A stretch of 18,571 bases of DNA, taken from assembly GCA_001689535.1 (NCBI GenBank), contig LUJP01000056.1:1-18571 (forward strand), read 5' to 3'. The stretch is from Bacteroidales bacterium M5 (GTDB lineage Bacteria; Bacteroidota; Bacteroidia; Bacteroidales; Muribaculaceae). Each line of letters begins with the position of its first letter. Position 1 is the first letter of the stretch. Made by a program: the position numbers and the translations under genes. The notes beneath the pieces were generated by a model. The model did not search any database, had not been told where the DNA came from, and saw only the letters and a list, made by a program, of their open reading frames with translations. This document shows, piece after piece, positions 1 through 5,774 of the stretch.

Positions 1-93
1 CGTAGCTACGGCTACGCTCCTTCATCACAAGACAAAAATCACTCAGAGATATGCGATCCCAGCATTAACAAATATTGGGGAACCGGCTCTTAA
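1..93 (+). CDS. Possible C-terminal end of an upstream gene (partial)
   Basis: Frame 1 is open from the first base of the window to a TAA at 91-93 and reads as about 30 ordinary residues (start RSYGYAPSS, end NKYWGTGS). The codons look like normal coding DNA, but the stretch is too short to assign to a family. Frame 2 is also open, to a TGA at 105-109, so even the frame is uncertain. No hairpin terminator follows before the promoter of the next gene. I see no function. Confidence 0.3.
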   Translation, partial: RSYGYAPSSQDKNHSEICDPSINKYWGTGS

Positions 94-160
94 TGACTGA
101 ATGAAAACCCTCTCTATTAATTTTTCGTTATTAAATATAGGAACTTTCGTTGATATTTCT

Positions 161-168
161 TAAATTTG
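161..168 (+). promoter_or_regulatory. Promoter -7 element for the winged-helix gene
   Basis: TAAATTTG fits the Bacteroidetes sigma -7 consensus TAnnTTTG. No good -33 TTTG sits 19-21 bases upstream. Transcription would start near 174, giving a leader of about 60 nt to the ATG at 236, which argues against the in-frame TTG at 185 as the start. Confidence 0.45.
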
Positions 169-235
169 TTGCGTAAAATGCTTTTTGATTTATCCAGATA
201 CATATCATTGTCTAACAAATAATAGTACTGACAAA

Positions 236-445
236 ATGAACACTGACACTATTGGAAACTGGGCCGGACTTGTCTGGGCCGCCCTTAATGAAGCCGATGT
301 CTTAGGCTCTAAGCAGATTAAAAAAATGACAAAACTGAAAGACAAAGAACTATATGCAGCTCTCGGCTGGCTTGCCCGCGAAAACAAAATCACTTTTGAG
401 GAAAGCGGCGACGACAAAGAAGTTCTTGTTGCATTAGTTAAGTAA
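236..445 (+). CDS. Small winged helix-turn-helix protein (PF10771-like)
   Basis: This 69-residue protein starts MNTDTIGNWAGLVW and ends KEVLVALVK. It resembles the short stand-alone winged-helix domains common in Bacteroidales (DUF2582/PF10771). The pattern is visible: an N-terminal helix (TIGNWAGLVWAALN), the helix-turn-helix (SKQIKKMTKLKDKELYAALGWLARENKI), then a beta wing (ITFEESGDDKEVLVAL). In this family the domain is thought to bind nucleic acid, but no target is known to me. I chose the ATG at 236 rather than the in-frame TTG at 185, because the extra 17 residues are not part of the domain and the predicted transcript starts near 174. It is monocistronic: promoter element at 161-168 and a terminator at 512-546. 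Confidence 0.75.
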   Translation: MNTDTIGNWAGLVWAALNEADVLGSKQIKKMTKLKDKELYAALGWLARENKITFEESGDDKEVLVALVK

Positions 446-511
446 TAGCTCAATTTTTGGGGCGTACCGACATTGCAAATGCCGACGCCCGCCTTCAAAA
501 AATTACTTAAT

Positions 512-546
512 CAAGCCCGGCACACATTGCGCCGGGCTTGGTTTTT
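512..546 (+). terminator. Strong intrinsic terminator after the winged-helix gene
   Basis: A perfect 10-bp stem (CAAGCCCGGC, 512-521, with its complement at 531-540) and 9-nt loop is followed by GTTTTT. It isolates the winged-helix gene from rsgA. A weaker imperfect hairpin (GGGCGT/ACGCCC) lies just upstream at about 459-490. Confidence 0.88.
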
Positions 547-579
547 CGATAAAAAGTACTTATTAACACACTCATAAGA

Positions 580-1527
580 ATGGAGGGAACCGTAATACGT
601 AATACAGGAAGCGCCTATCTGGTTGAACCCCATGGAGGAGGCTCGGCCGTAGAGTGCAAAATCAAAGGTAAATTCAGATTGAAAGGCATACGCACCACCA
701 ATCCGGTGGCCGTAGGCGACAGAGTTGTGTTCAATATGCAGACAGACAACACCGCCTATATCACCGAGATAATCCCCCGGCGCAACTATATTATACGTCG
801 TGCGTCCAATCTCTCGAAAGAAGCCCATATAATAGCGGCAAATCTCGACCAGGTGTTTCTGATAGCCACGCTCGCCCATCCGCTCACTTCCACTACCTTC
901 ATTGACCGCTTCCTCTCCACGGCCGAAGCCTACCGTATTCCCGCCACTCTCGTCATAAACAAAATCGACCTGCTCCAAGACGATCCTGATGCGCAGGAAC
1001 TCCTCGATGGCGTGAGCTATCTCTACCGTTCGATAGGTTACCCTGTAGTCCCCGTATCGGCTGAGACGGGAGAAGGAATAGATATACTGCGGGAACGTCT
1101 TGCCGGAAAAATCACACTGCTTTCCGGCAACTCCGGCGTAGGGAAATCAACACTTATCAACGCCCTGATTCCAGGACTCGACCTCCGCACCGCAGCCATC
1201 TCGGCCATGCACGACACCGGCATGCACACCACCACCTTCTCTGAGATGTATCCACTACCCGGGCAGGAAGGCGGTTACATCATCGACACTCCGGGGGTAA
1301 AAGGCTTCGGCACCATCGACTACGACCCTCATGAAGTGGGCCACTTCTTCCCCGAAATATTCCGCGAGTCGGCCGACTGCCGCTACGGTAACTGCACCCA
1401 CACCCACGAACCCGGCTGCGCCGTGCGGCGCGCCGTCGACGACCACCGCATCTCCGCCTCCCGCTACGCCTCCTACCTCTCCATCCTCGAAGACTCCTCC
1501 CCCGAAAAATACCGCAAACCCTTCTGA
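580..1527 (+). CDS. rsgA: Ribosome small subunit-dependent GTPase A (RsgA/YjeQ)
   Basis: RsgA is a GTPase that binds the late 30S ribosomal subunit and checks maturation of the decoding centre. All hallmarks are visible in the 315 residues. There is an N-terminal OB-fold (about 1-70). It is followed by a circularly permuted GTPase domain, with G4 (NKID, 127-130) and G5 (SAETG, 160-164) ahead of the P-loop GNSGVGKST (183-191), the switch region with HTTT (216-219), and G3 DTPG (236-239). The C-terminal zinc site is C267-x4-C272-x-H274-x5-C280 in the typical EPGCAV context. Length is normal for the family. The start is the ATG at 580; no Shine-Dalgarno site is evident, as usual in this phylum. 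It stands alone between a terminator and a gene fragment, and I saw no clear promoter consensus in the short gap upstream. Confidence 0.97.
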   Translation: MEGTVIRNTGSAYLVEPHGGGSAVECKIKGKFRLKGIRTTNPVAVGDRVVFNMQTDNTAYITEIIPRRNYIIRRASNLSKEAHIIAANLDQVFLIATLAHPLTSTTFIDRFLSTAEAYRIPATLVINKIDLLQDDPDAQELLDGVSYLYRSIGYPVVPVSAETGEGIDILRERLAGKITLLSGNSGVGKSTLINALIPGLDLRTAAISAMHDTGMHTTTFSEMYPLPGQEGGYIIDTPGVKGFGTIDYDPHEVGHFFPEIFRESADCRYGNCTHTHEPGCAVRRAVDDHRISASRYASYLSILEDSSPEKYRKPF

Positions 1528-2018
1528 CCCTTTCTTTTATACAAAACAGACACGTCATAAAGTTAACATATATCAAACATAGCCACCCTTATTGATTATA
1601 TAGCAAGCGAGGAGGTCCATCCGGATTCATCCCACTCTTAATCGACGGAACGAAGATTGATCTATATGAATATGATACGTGGATGGATCAGTCGGCAATG
1701 AACATCGAGTCGGTTGAGCAGCTCTCTGTAGCCGAGGCAAAATTATTGGTTCCATTCGCCATGGATGGAGCAATCAATGTAATAACGAGACGGCCCGGCC
1801 CCCCTAAACCGAAGCCATCTAAAGGCACACGCGTCTGGCCTATGGGGCTTACAGTAACTCAACCTCCATCTAACAATAAGCTCATCGCGCCTAAAGACCC
1901 GGGGCGCTATAAACTTTTAGTAGATCTGATTTCACCTGACGGACGAATAGAATCTTACTGCAAACCCATTACCGTAGAACAACATACCTTCGAGAATCCC
2001 AGAAGGGTGGAATGTTTT

Positions 2019-2051
2019 TTTGCGGATATTAAGTTATTTTCACTAACTTTG
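2019..2051 (+). promoter_or_regulatory. Promoter of the SulP transporter gene
   Basis: TTTG (2019-2022) and TAACTTTG (2044-2051) are separated by 21 bases, a good match to the Bacteroidetes -33/-7 consensus. The start site would be near 2057, giving a leader of about 80 nt that contains a stable GC-rich hairpin (2064-2091). Confidence 0.75.
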
Positions 2052-2063
2052 CGGCTTCAATTG

Positions 2064-2091
2064 CGGAGGGTGCGCCGACGGCGCGGCTCCG
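2064..2091 (+). other. GC-rich hairpin in the sulP 5' leader
   Basis: An outer stem CGGAG/CTCCG (2064-2068 with 2087-2091) encloses an inner stem GCGCC/GGCGC (2072-2076 with 2080-2084) with a GAC loop. It lies between the predicted transcription start and the ATG and has no T-tract, so it is not a terminator. It may be a leader structure or a leftover of the decayed gene it overlaps. Confidence 0.5.
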
Positions 2092-2136
2092 TGAGTCAAT
2101 AAGCATTATAACAACGCTTGAATAATATAGGGAAAA

Positions 2137-3852
2137 ATGACTTTTACAGGACCGGTGGATTTTAAGCCGAAGATGATTTCGGCTCTCCGCCATTATTCAT
2201 TAAGCAAATTCAAAGCCGACCTTACAGCCGGCATAGTAGTAGGCATAGTGGCACTTCCGCTTGCCATAGCATTCGGTATTGCCAGCGGCGTGAGTCCGTC
2301 CATAGGCCTCATCACCGCCATTATCGGCGGTTTTCTGGTCTCAGCAATGGGCGGGTGCTCAGTACAGATCGGCGGCCCGACGGGTGCGTTCATTGTGATT
2401 GTCTATGGCATCATAGCCCAGTTCGGCCTCGAAGGACTTGCCGTTGCCACCTTCATGGCGGGATTGATTCTGATATTCATGGGAGTGTTCAGGATGGGAA
2501 CCGTTATCAAATTCATTCCTTATCCCATCGTTGTGGGCTTCACGGCAGGTATCGCCCTCACCATATTCTCCACCCAGATAAATGACTTTCTGGGTCTTGG
2601 CCTGAAAGACCTTCCGGCAGCATTCATTCCCAAATGGGGTGCATACTTACGCAACTTCTCGGCCATCGACTGGCAGACAACTGCCGTCGGCGTGATTTCT
2701 CTCCTTATTATAATATTGATGCCTAAAATTTCCAAGCGCATTCCCGGTGCACTCGTCTCTATCATAGTGATGACATTTGCGGCATGGCTGCTGAGCAGAC
2801 TGATGCCAGGATTCCACGTCGACACAATCGGAGACCGCTTCGGTTCCATGTCGACCGACATCCCCCAGCCCCACGGGTTCGAACTTAACATGGACACAAT
2901 CAACCGTCTGCTTCAACCGGCATTCACCATTGCCATACTCGGAGCGATCGAATCGCTCCTCTCGGCTACGGTTGCCGACGGTATCACCGGCTCGCGCACC
3001 AACACCAACACAGAACTCATCGGCCAGGGTATTGCCAATGCCGTGGTGCCTTTCTTCGGCGGCATACCTGTGACCGGCGCGATAGCACGCACAATGACCA
3101 ATATCACTAACGGCGGCCGCACTCCGGTGGCTGGAGTGATCCATGCCGTTGTGCTTCTGCTTATATTCCTTTTCGCGATGCCGCTGATCAATCTTGTGCC
3201 GATGGCATGCCTTGCAGCTGTTCTTATCATGGTAAGCTACAATATGAGCGGATGGCGAACGGTTAAAGCCATATTCAAAAATCCCAAGAGCGACATTTCC
3301 GTTCTGGCCGTCACATTCCTGCTCACAGTAGTTTTCGACCTCACCATAGCCATAGAGATAGGTCTGCTGCTGGCTATCATCCTGTTCCTGCGCCGTGTCA
3401 TGGAGAATACGCAGATACGCGTCTACTCCGAGCAGCTTGACGTTGCCGAAGGAACAGAAGCTACGACCCATGAAGTGCTTGATGTGGCCCAGGGAGTAGA
3501 GATCTATGAAATCGACGGCCCGTTCTTCTTCGGAGTCGCCACCAAATTCGATGAACTCATGCGCAACTCCATGGCACGCAAACCGATAGTGCGCATCATC
3601 CGCATGCGTAAAGTGCCGTTTATCGATGCCACAGGAGTCCACAACCTCGAGACCCTCATAAAGTCGTCACAGGCCGGAGGAATCCACGTGGTTCTTTCAG
3701 GTGTAAACGAGAATGTGCACCGTGTTCTCTCCTCAGCCCACGTTGAAGAGCTTGTAGGAGAAGACCATATATGCGACCATATCAGCAAGGCCGTAGTTCT
3801 TGCCAATCGGATAGCACTCCAGAAGGAATCGTTCAGCCGTGCAGCATATTGA
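2137..3852 (+). CDS. SulP family inorganic anion transporter with STAS domain
   Basis: This is a 571-residue inner-membrane SulP (SLC26-type) permease, a family carrying sulfate, bicarbonate or other anions, usually with sodium or protons. The N-terminal signature (FKADLTAGIVVGIVALPLAIAFG, about 24-46) is followed by a run of hydrophobic helices to about residue 425. A conserved transport-core segment (PVTGAIARTMTNITNGGRTP) lies near 311-330. The C-terminal cytoplasmic STAS domain (about 445-560) has the typical DATG loop (D497) after a RKVPF strand. Substrate cannot be read from sequence; no carbonic anhydrase or sulfate-assimilation gene is adjacent, though gut Bacteroidetes often carry bicarbonate/sulfate-type members. 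The ATG at 2137 is the natural start, just before the SulP signature. It has its own promoter, and I found no clear terminator before the next gene's promoter. Confidence 0.93.
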   Translation: MTFTGPVDFKPKMISALRHYSLSKFKADLTAGIVVGIVALPLAIAFGIASGVSPSIGLITAIIGGFLVSAMGGCSVQIGGPTGAFIVIVYGIIAQFGLEGLAVATFMAGLILIFMGVFRMGTVIKFIPYPIVVGFTAGIALTIFSTQINDFLGLGLKDLPAAFIPKWGAYLRNFSAIDWQTTAVGVISLLIIILMPKISKRIPGALVSIIVMTFAAWLLSRLMPGFHVDTIGDRFGSMSTDIPQPHGFELNMDTINRLLQPAFTIAILGAIESLLSATVADGITGSRTNTNTELIGQGIANAVVPFFGGIPVTGAIARTMTNITNGGRTPVAGVIHAVVLLLIFLFAMPLINLVPMACLAAVLIMVSYNMSGWRTVKAIFKNPKSDISVLAVTFLLTVVFDLTIAIEIGLLLAIILFLRRVMENTQIRVYSEQLDVAEGTEATTHEVLDVAQGVEIYEIDGPFFFGVATKFDELMRNSMARKPIVRIIRMRKVPFIDATGVHNLETLIKSSQAGGIHVVLSGVNENVHRVLSSAHVEELVGEDHICDHISKAVVLANRIALQKESFSRAAY

Positions 3853-3992
3853 ACCCGTATTTTGCCCAGCCACTGATATTTACCAAAGGTAAGGACCGCG
3901 AGAAAATAGTTAAAAACCAGTCCTCTCCAATTACAACTTTTAGATTATTTTCACTAAATCACGGCGTACAATAAAAAAACCACAAAATTTTG

Positions 3993-4023
3993 TTTGGTGA
4001 ATAAACTTTTTGTATTACCTTTG
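3993..4023 (+). promoter_or_regulatory. Strong promoter of the small lipoprotein gene
   Basis: TTTG (3993-3996), a 19-base spacer, and TACCTTTG (4016-4023) match the Bacteroidetes consensus fully. The start site would be about 4029, with an AT-rich leader of about 45 nt to the ATG at 4074. The preceding 3853-3992 contains nothing else I can name. Confidence 0.85.
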
Positions 4024-4073
4024 TGTCGTTTTTGAAGCTATAAAAATTGTTTTATTATTTAATCAAAAAGAAA

Positions 4074-4280
4074 ATGAAAAAGTTAGTTTTATTACTTGCT
4101 GTTGTTTTCAGCGCTTCACTTTTCTCTTGCAACAACTCAAAGAACGAGGCTGCTGCTGCTGATACCGTAGCTGTTGACACTGTAGAAGCAGTTGTTCTTA
4201 ACGACACTGTAGTAGCTGTTGACACCGTAAACGGTGACACCGTTGTAGCTACTGAGGCTGTTGCTGCCGTTGCTCAGTAA
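4074..4280 (+). CDS. Small acidic lipoprotein with DTV repeats
   Basis: The 68-residue product has a lysine start (MKKLVLLLAVVFSASLFSC), a hydrophobic core and a lipobox LFSC with the lipidated cysteine at residue 19. The mature part is only about 50 residues, built almost wholly from A, V, T, D, E and N. It carries repeated DTV units (ADTVAVDTV, NDTVVAVDTV, GDTVV) and no aromatic residue. The DNA has a near-exact internal repeat: 4167-4184 and 4212-4229 match at 17 of 18 bases, 45 bases apart, so the module was probably duplicated in frame. Codons favour GCT and GTT, unlike the GC-ending codons of neighbouring genes, which suggests high expression. The ATG at 4074 starts the signal peptide; an upstream in-frame TTG at 4047 only adds basic residues. 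Its role is unknown; an abundant envelope lipoprotein is the best guess. Confidence 0.85.
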   Translation: MKKLVLLLAVVFSASLFSCNNSKNEAAAADTVAVDTVEAVVLNDTVVAVDTVNGDTVVATEAVAAVAQ

Positions 4281-4312
4281 TTAAGCGCTTCGCGACAGAC
4301 GATTACACAGAT

Positions 4313-4356
4313 GAGCCGATTCCCAAAATTGCGAGGAATCGACTCTTCTCTTTTTT
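4313..4356 (+). terminator. First terminator of the lipoprotein gene
   Basis: An 11-bp stem with one mismatch (4313-4323 with 4335-4345) is followed by TTCTCTTTTTT. It lies 32 bases after the stop codon. Confidence 0.8.
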
Positions 4357-4359
4357 AAA

Positions 4360-4392
4360 CGGTTCGGCTCCTACCGGACTGTTCTTTTTTTT
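4360..4392 (+). terminator. Second, tandem terminator of the lipoprotein gene
   Basis: An 8-bp stem with two G-U wobbles (4360-4367 with 4374-4381) is followed closely by a run of eight T. Tandem terminators fit a strongly transcribed short gene and protect the DNA downstream from read-through. Confidence 0.65.
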
Positions 4393-4660
4393 GCGCCTGC
4401 AGATGTGTCCTCCAAAAAGCGGCAAAAAGAGATCTGGGGGCAATAATAGATTTATAGCGCTGACGCTGGAGAGCCCTAAAGGAACGTTCTACGGTCGGAG
4501 GCCGACGCTCCCAGAGCCCGATTCACGAACCGTCGATATCCTTATCGACGGTAAAAGTCTGTGGCGATAAGGATATCACCTACACGTCTCGCCGTCTCGC
4601 TATTCTTTAGATCTCAAGGACTTTTTTTTTTACATTATATCTTATAAAGCCGGAGACATT
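4393..4660. other. Noncoding stretch between the lipoprotein gene and dapA
   Basis: About 270 bases without a believable reading frame. It holds a GTCGG/CCGAC hairpin near 4495-4505, two AGAGCCC direct copies near 4470 and 4515, the nested inverted repeats at 4530-4577 and a run of ten T at 4622-4631 that lacks an obvious preceding stem. I see no promoter consensus good enough to call a small RNA. Confidence 0.5.
4530..4577. repeat. Overlapping inverted repeats forming alternative hairpins
   Basis: CCGTCGAT (4530-4537) pairs with ATCGACGG (4544-4551) around a 6-nt loop. The same left part also forms a 13-bp perfect inverted repeat: GATATCCTTATCG (4535-4547) with CGATAAGGATATC (4565-4577). 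The two structures use the same bases, so they exclude each other. Confidence 0.7.
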
Positions 4661-4667
4661 AAACAAT

Positions 4668-4698
4668 TAGGGCCTCAATGTTTAACGTTGAGGCCCTA
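4668..4698 (-). terminator. Terminator of dapA
   Basis: A perfect 11-bp stem (TAGGGCCTCAA, 4668-4678, with 4688-4698) and 9-nt loop lies 27 bases past the dapA stop. The T-tract on the minus strand is weak (ATTGTTT), so efficiency is uncertain; the stem is symmetric and could also act on plus-strand transcripts. Confidence 0.7.
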
Positions 4699-4725
4699 CA
4701 ACTATCTCGAAGTTAAAGAATATCG

Positions 4726-5616
4726 TTATTTCTTCAGCGAGGCGGCTTCAGATGCGAGGCGGGTGGCGGTAGCCTCAGTGCAGGGAACGAGCGGTAGACG
4801 CAGTTCATTTGCACCGTAGCCGAGAATCGACAGCAGGCACTTGATACCGGCCGGATTACCGTCGACACTCAGAAGAGGATAGAATACCGAGAGGCGTTTG
4901 TTGTGGCGGCGCGCAAGTTCCATGTCGCCGTCGAGGGCTGCATGAACCATTTCAGAGAATTCGGCGGGTAGCGCATTGGCTATCACCGAAATCACACCGT
5001 TGCCACCGGCACTCACCATGCCCAGCGTCAAGGCATCATCACCCGACAGCACCACGAAGTCTTCGCCCTCGGCACCCGCTATAATCTGCTGCGCCTGGCC
5101 CAGATTGCCCGAGGCTTCCTTGACAGCGATGATATTGGGATGCGATGCCAGCCGCAGAGCCGTGGCAGCAGTCATATTGGTGCCGGTACGTCCCGGAACA
5201 TTATAGAGAATCACCGGCACGGGTGAAGCATCTGCAACTGCCGTAAAGTGTCTGTAAAGCCCCTCTTGGGAAGGCTTATTATAATAAGGTGTTACAGAAA
5301 GAATGGCACAGAAGTCAGAAAGGTCATCGGTCTTGAGCTGCTCTACAAGGGCGCGGGTATTATAACCACCGAGTCCCAGCACAAGAGGAACGCGCCCACC
5401 CACTCTTTTCACTATATAACTTCTTACCTGGCGACGCTCTTCATCGCTGAGCGTAGGCGACTCCGACGTGGTGCCGAGAGCCACAATATAATCCACACCT
5501 GACGTTATCTGGAAGTCAATAAGACGTCCGAGCGTATCGTAATCAATTGATTTATCGGGGAGGAAAGGGGTAACCAATGCAACACCTACTCCTTTTAGTT
5601 TCTCTGTCAGTGACAT
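4726..5616 (-). CDS. dapA: 4-hydroxy-tetrahydrodipicolinate synthase
   Basis: DapA condenses pyruvate with aspartate semialdehyde in the first step committed to lysine and meso-diaminopimelate, in the cytoplasm. The 296-residue protein is a full-length TIM barrel. The GTTSE motif (48-52) gives T49/T50. YYNKPSQEGLY (111-121) contains the tyrosine of the catalytic triad contributed across the dimer. LYNVPGRTG gives the proton-relay tyrosine Y138 and substrate-binding R143. VKEASGN (165-171) holds the Schiff-base lysine K166. The usual C-terminal half follows. The ATG at 5616 is the natural start, with a promoter only about 20 bases upstream. It is monocistronic: the GH3 gene upstream on the same strand has its own terminator (5704-5741). 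Confidence 0.96.
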   Translation of the reverse strand: MSLTEKLKGVGVALVTPFLPDKSIDYDTLGRLIDFQITSGVDYIVALGTTSESPTLSDEERRQVRSYIVKRVGGRVPLVLGLGGYNTRALVEQLKTDDLSDFCAILSVTPYYNKPSQEGLYRHFTAVADASPVPVILYNVPGRTGTNMTAATALRLASHPNIIAVKEASGNLGQAQQIIAGAEGEDFVVLSGDDALTLGMVSAGGNGVISVIANALPAEFSEMVHAALDGDMELARRHNKRLSVFYPLLSVDGNPAGIKCLLSILGYGANELRLPLVPCTEATATRLASEAASLKK

Positions 5617-5635
5617 ATTTATGCGGTTTGTTTCG

Positions 5636-5667
5636 CAAAATTAAAAAATAATGATGCTTATCGCAAA
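5636..5667 (-). promoter_or_regulatory. Promoter of dapA
   Basis: Read on the minus strand, TTTG (5664-5667), a 20-base spacer and TAATTTTG (5636-5643) fit the Bacteroidetes consensus. The expected start near 5630 leaves a leader of only about 14 nt. Confidence 0.8.
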
Positions 5668-5703
5668 AAATTAATACGTGTTTCATAATACTTATTTCAT
5701 AAA

Positions 5704-5741
5704 AAATGTTGACAACGGGAATCGTCCGGTTGCCAACATTT
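5704..5741 (-). terminator. Terminator of the GH3 gene
   Basis: On the minus strand a 13-bp stem with one G-U pair (5729-5741 with 5704-5716) is followed by TTTTTT. It lies 33 bases after the GH3 stop and just upstream of the dapA promoter. Confidence 0.85.
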
Positions 5742-5774
5742 CTTATGAGACAAACTCTTATAGGGAAAAAACTC

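Larger units (their letters stand above)
1602..2102 (+). pseudogene. 3' fragment of an orphan TonB-plug family gene
   Basis: An open frame begins after a TGA at 1593-1595 without a proper start and reads GGPSGFIPLLIDGTKID at 1611, then ESVEQLSVAEA, KGTRVWPMGL and DPGRYKLLVDLISPDG. These match, in order, the C-terminal third of the minus-strand protein at the other end of the window (LPIVVDGVLMDI, ESIEQLTPAEA, KGLRCWPPGL, KPGNYRLVVDMVSGDG). Homology stops near 1990, at the place where the paralogue ends; the remaining roughly 35 codons (to TAA at 2100-2102) are arginine-rich read-through that overlaps the sulP promoter. The first two thirds of the gene are absent, as the rsgA stop is only about 75 bases upstream. 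An internal ATG at 1683 could give a 139-residue product, but I regard this as a decayed remnant. The sequence is clearly diverged from the intact copy, so this is an old paralogue, not a recent duplication. Confidence 0.75.

Noticed and set aside
2647..3642. Antisense open frame of about 330 codons inside the SulP gene
   Set aside because: The product is rich in H, C and Y without pattern, as expected for the reverse of a membrane protein gene.
4613..4631. T10 run as a third terminator
   Set aside because: No convincing stem directly precedes it on the plus strand.
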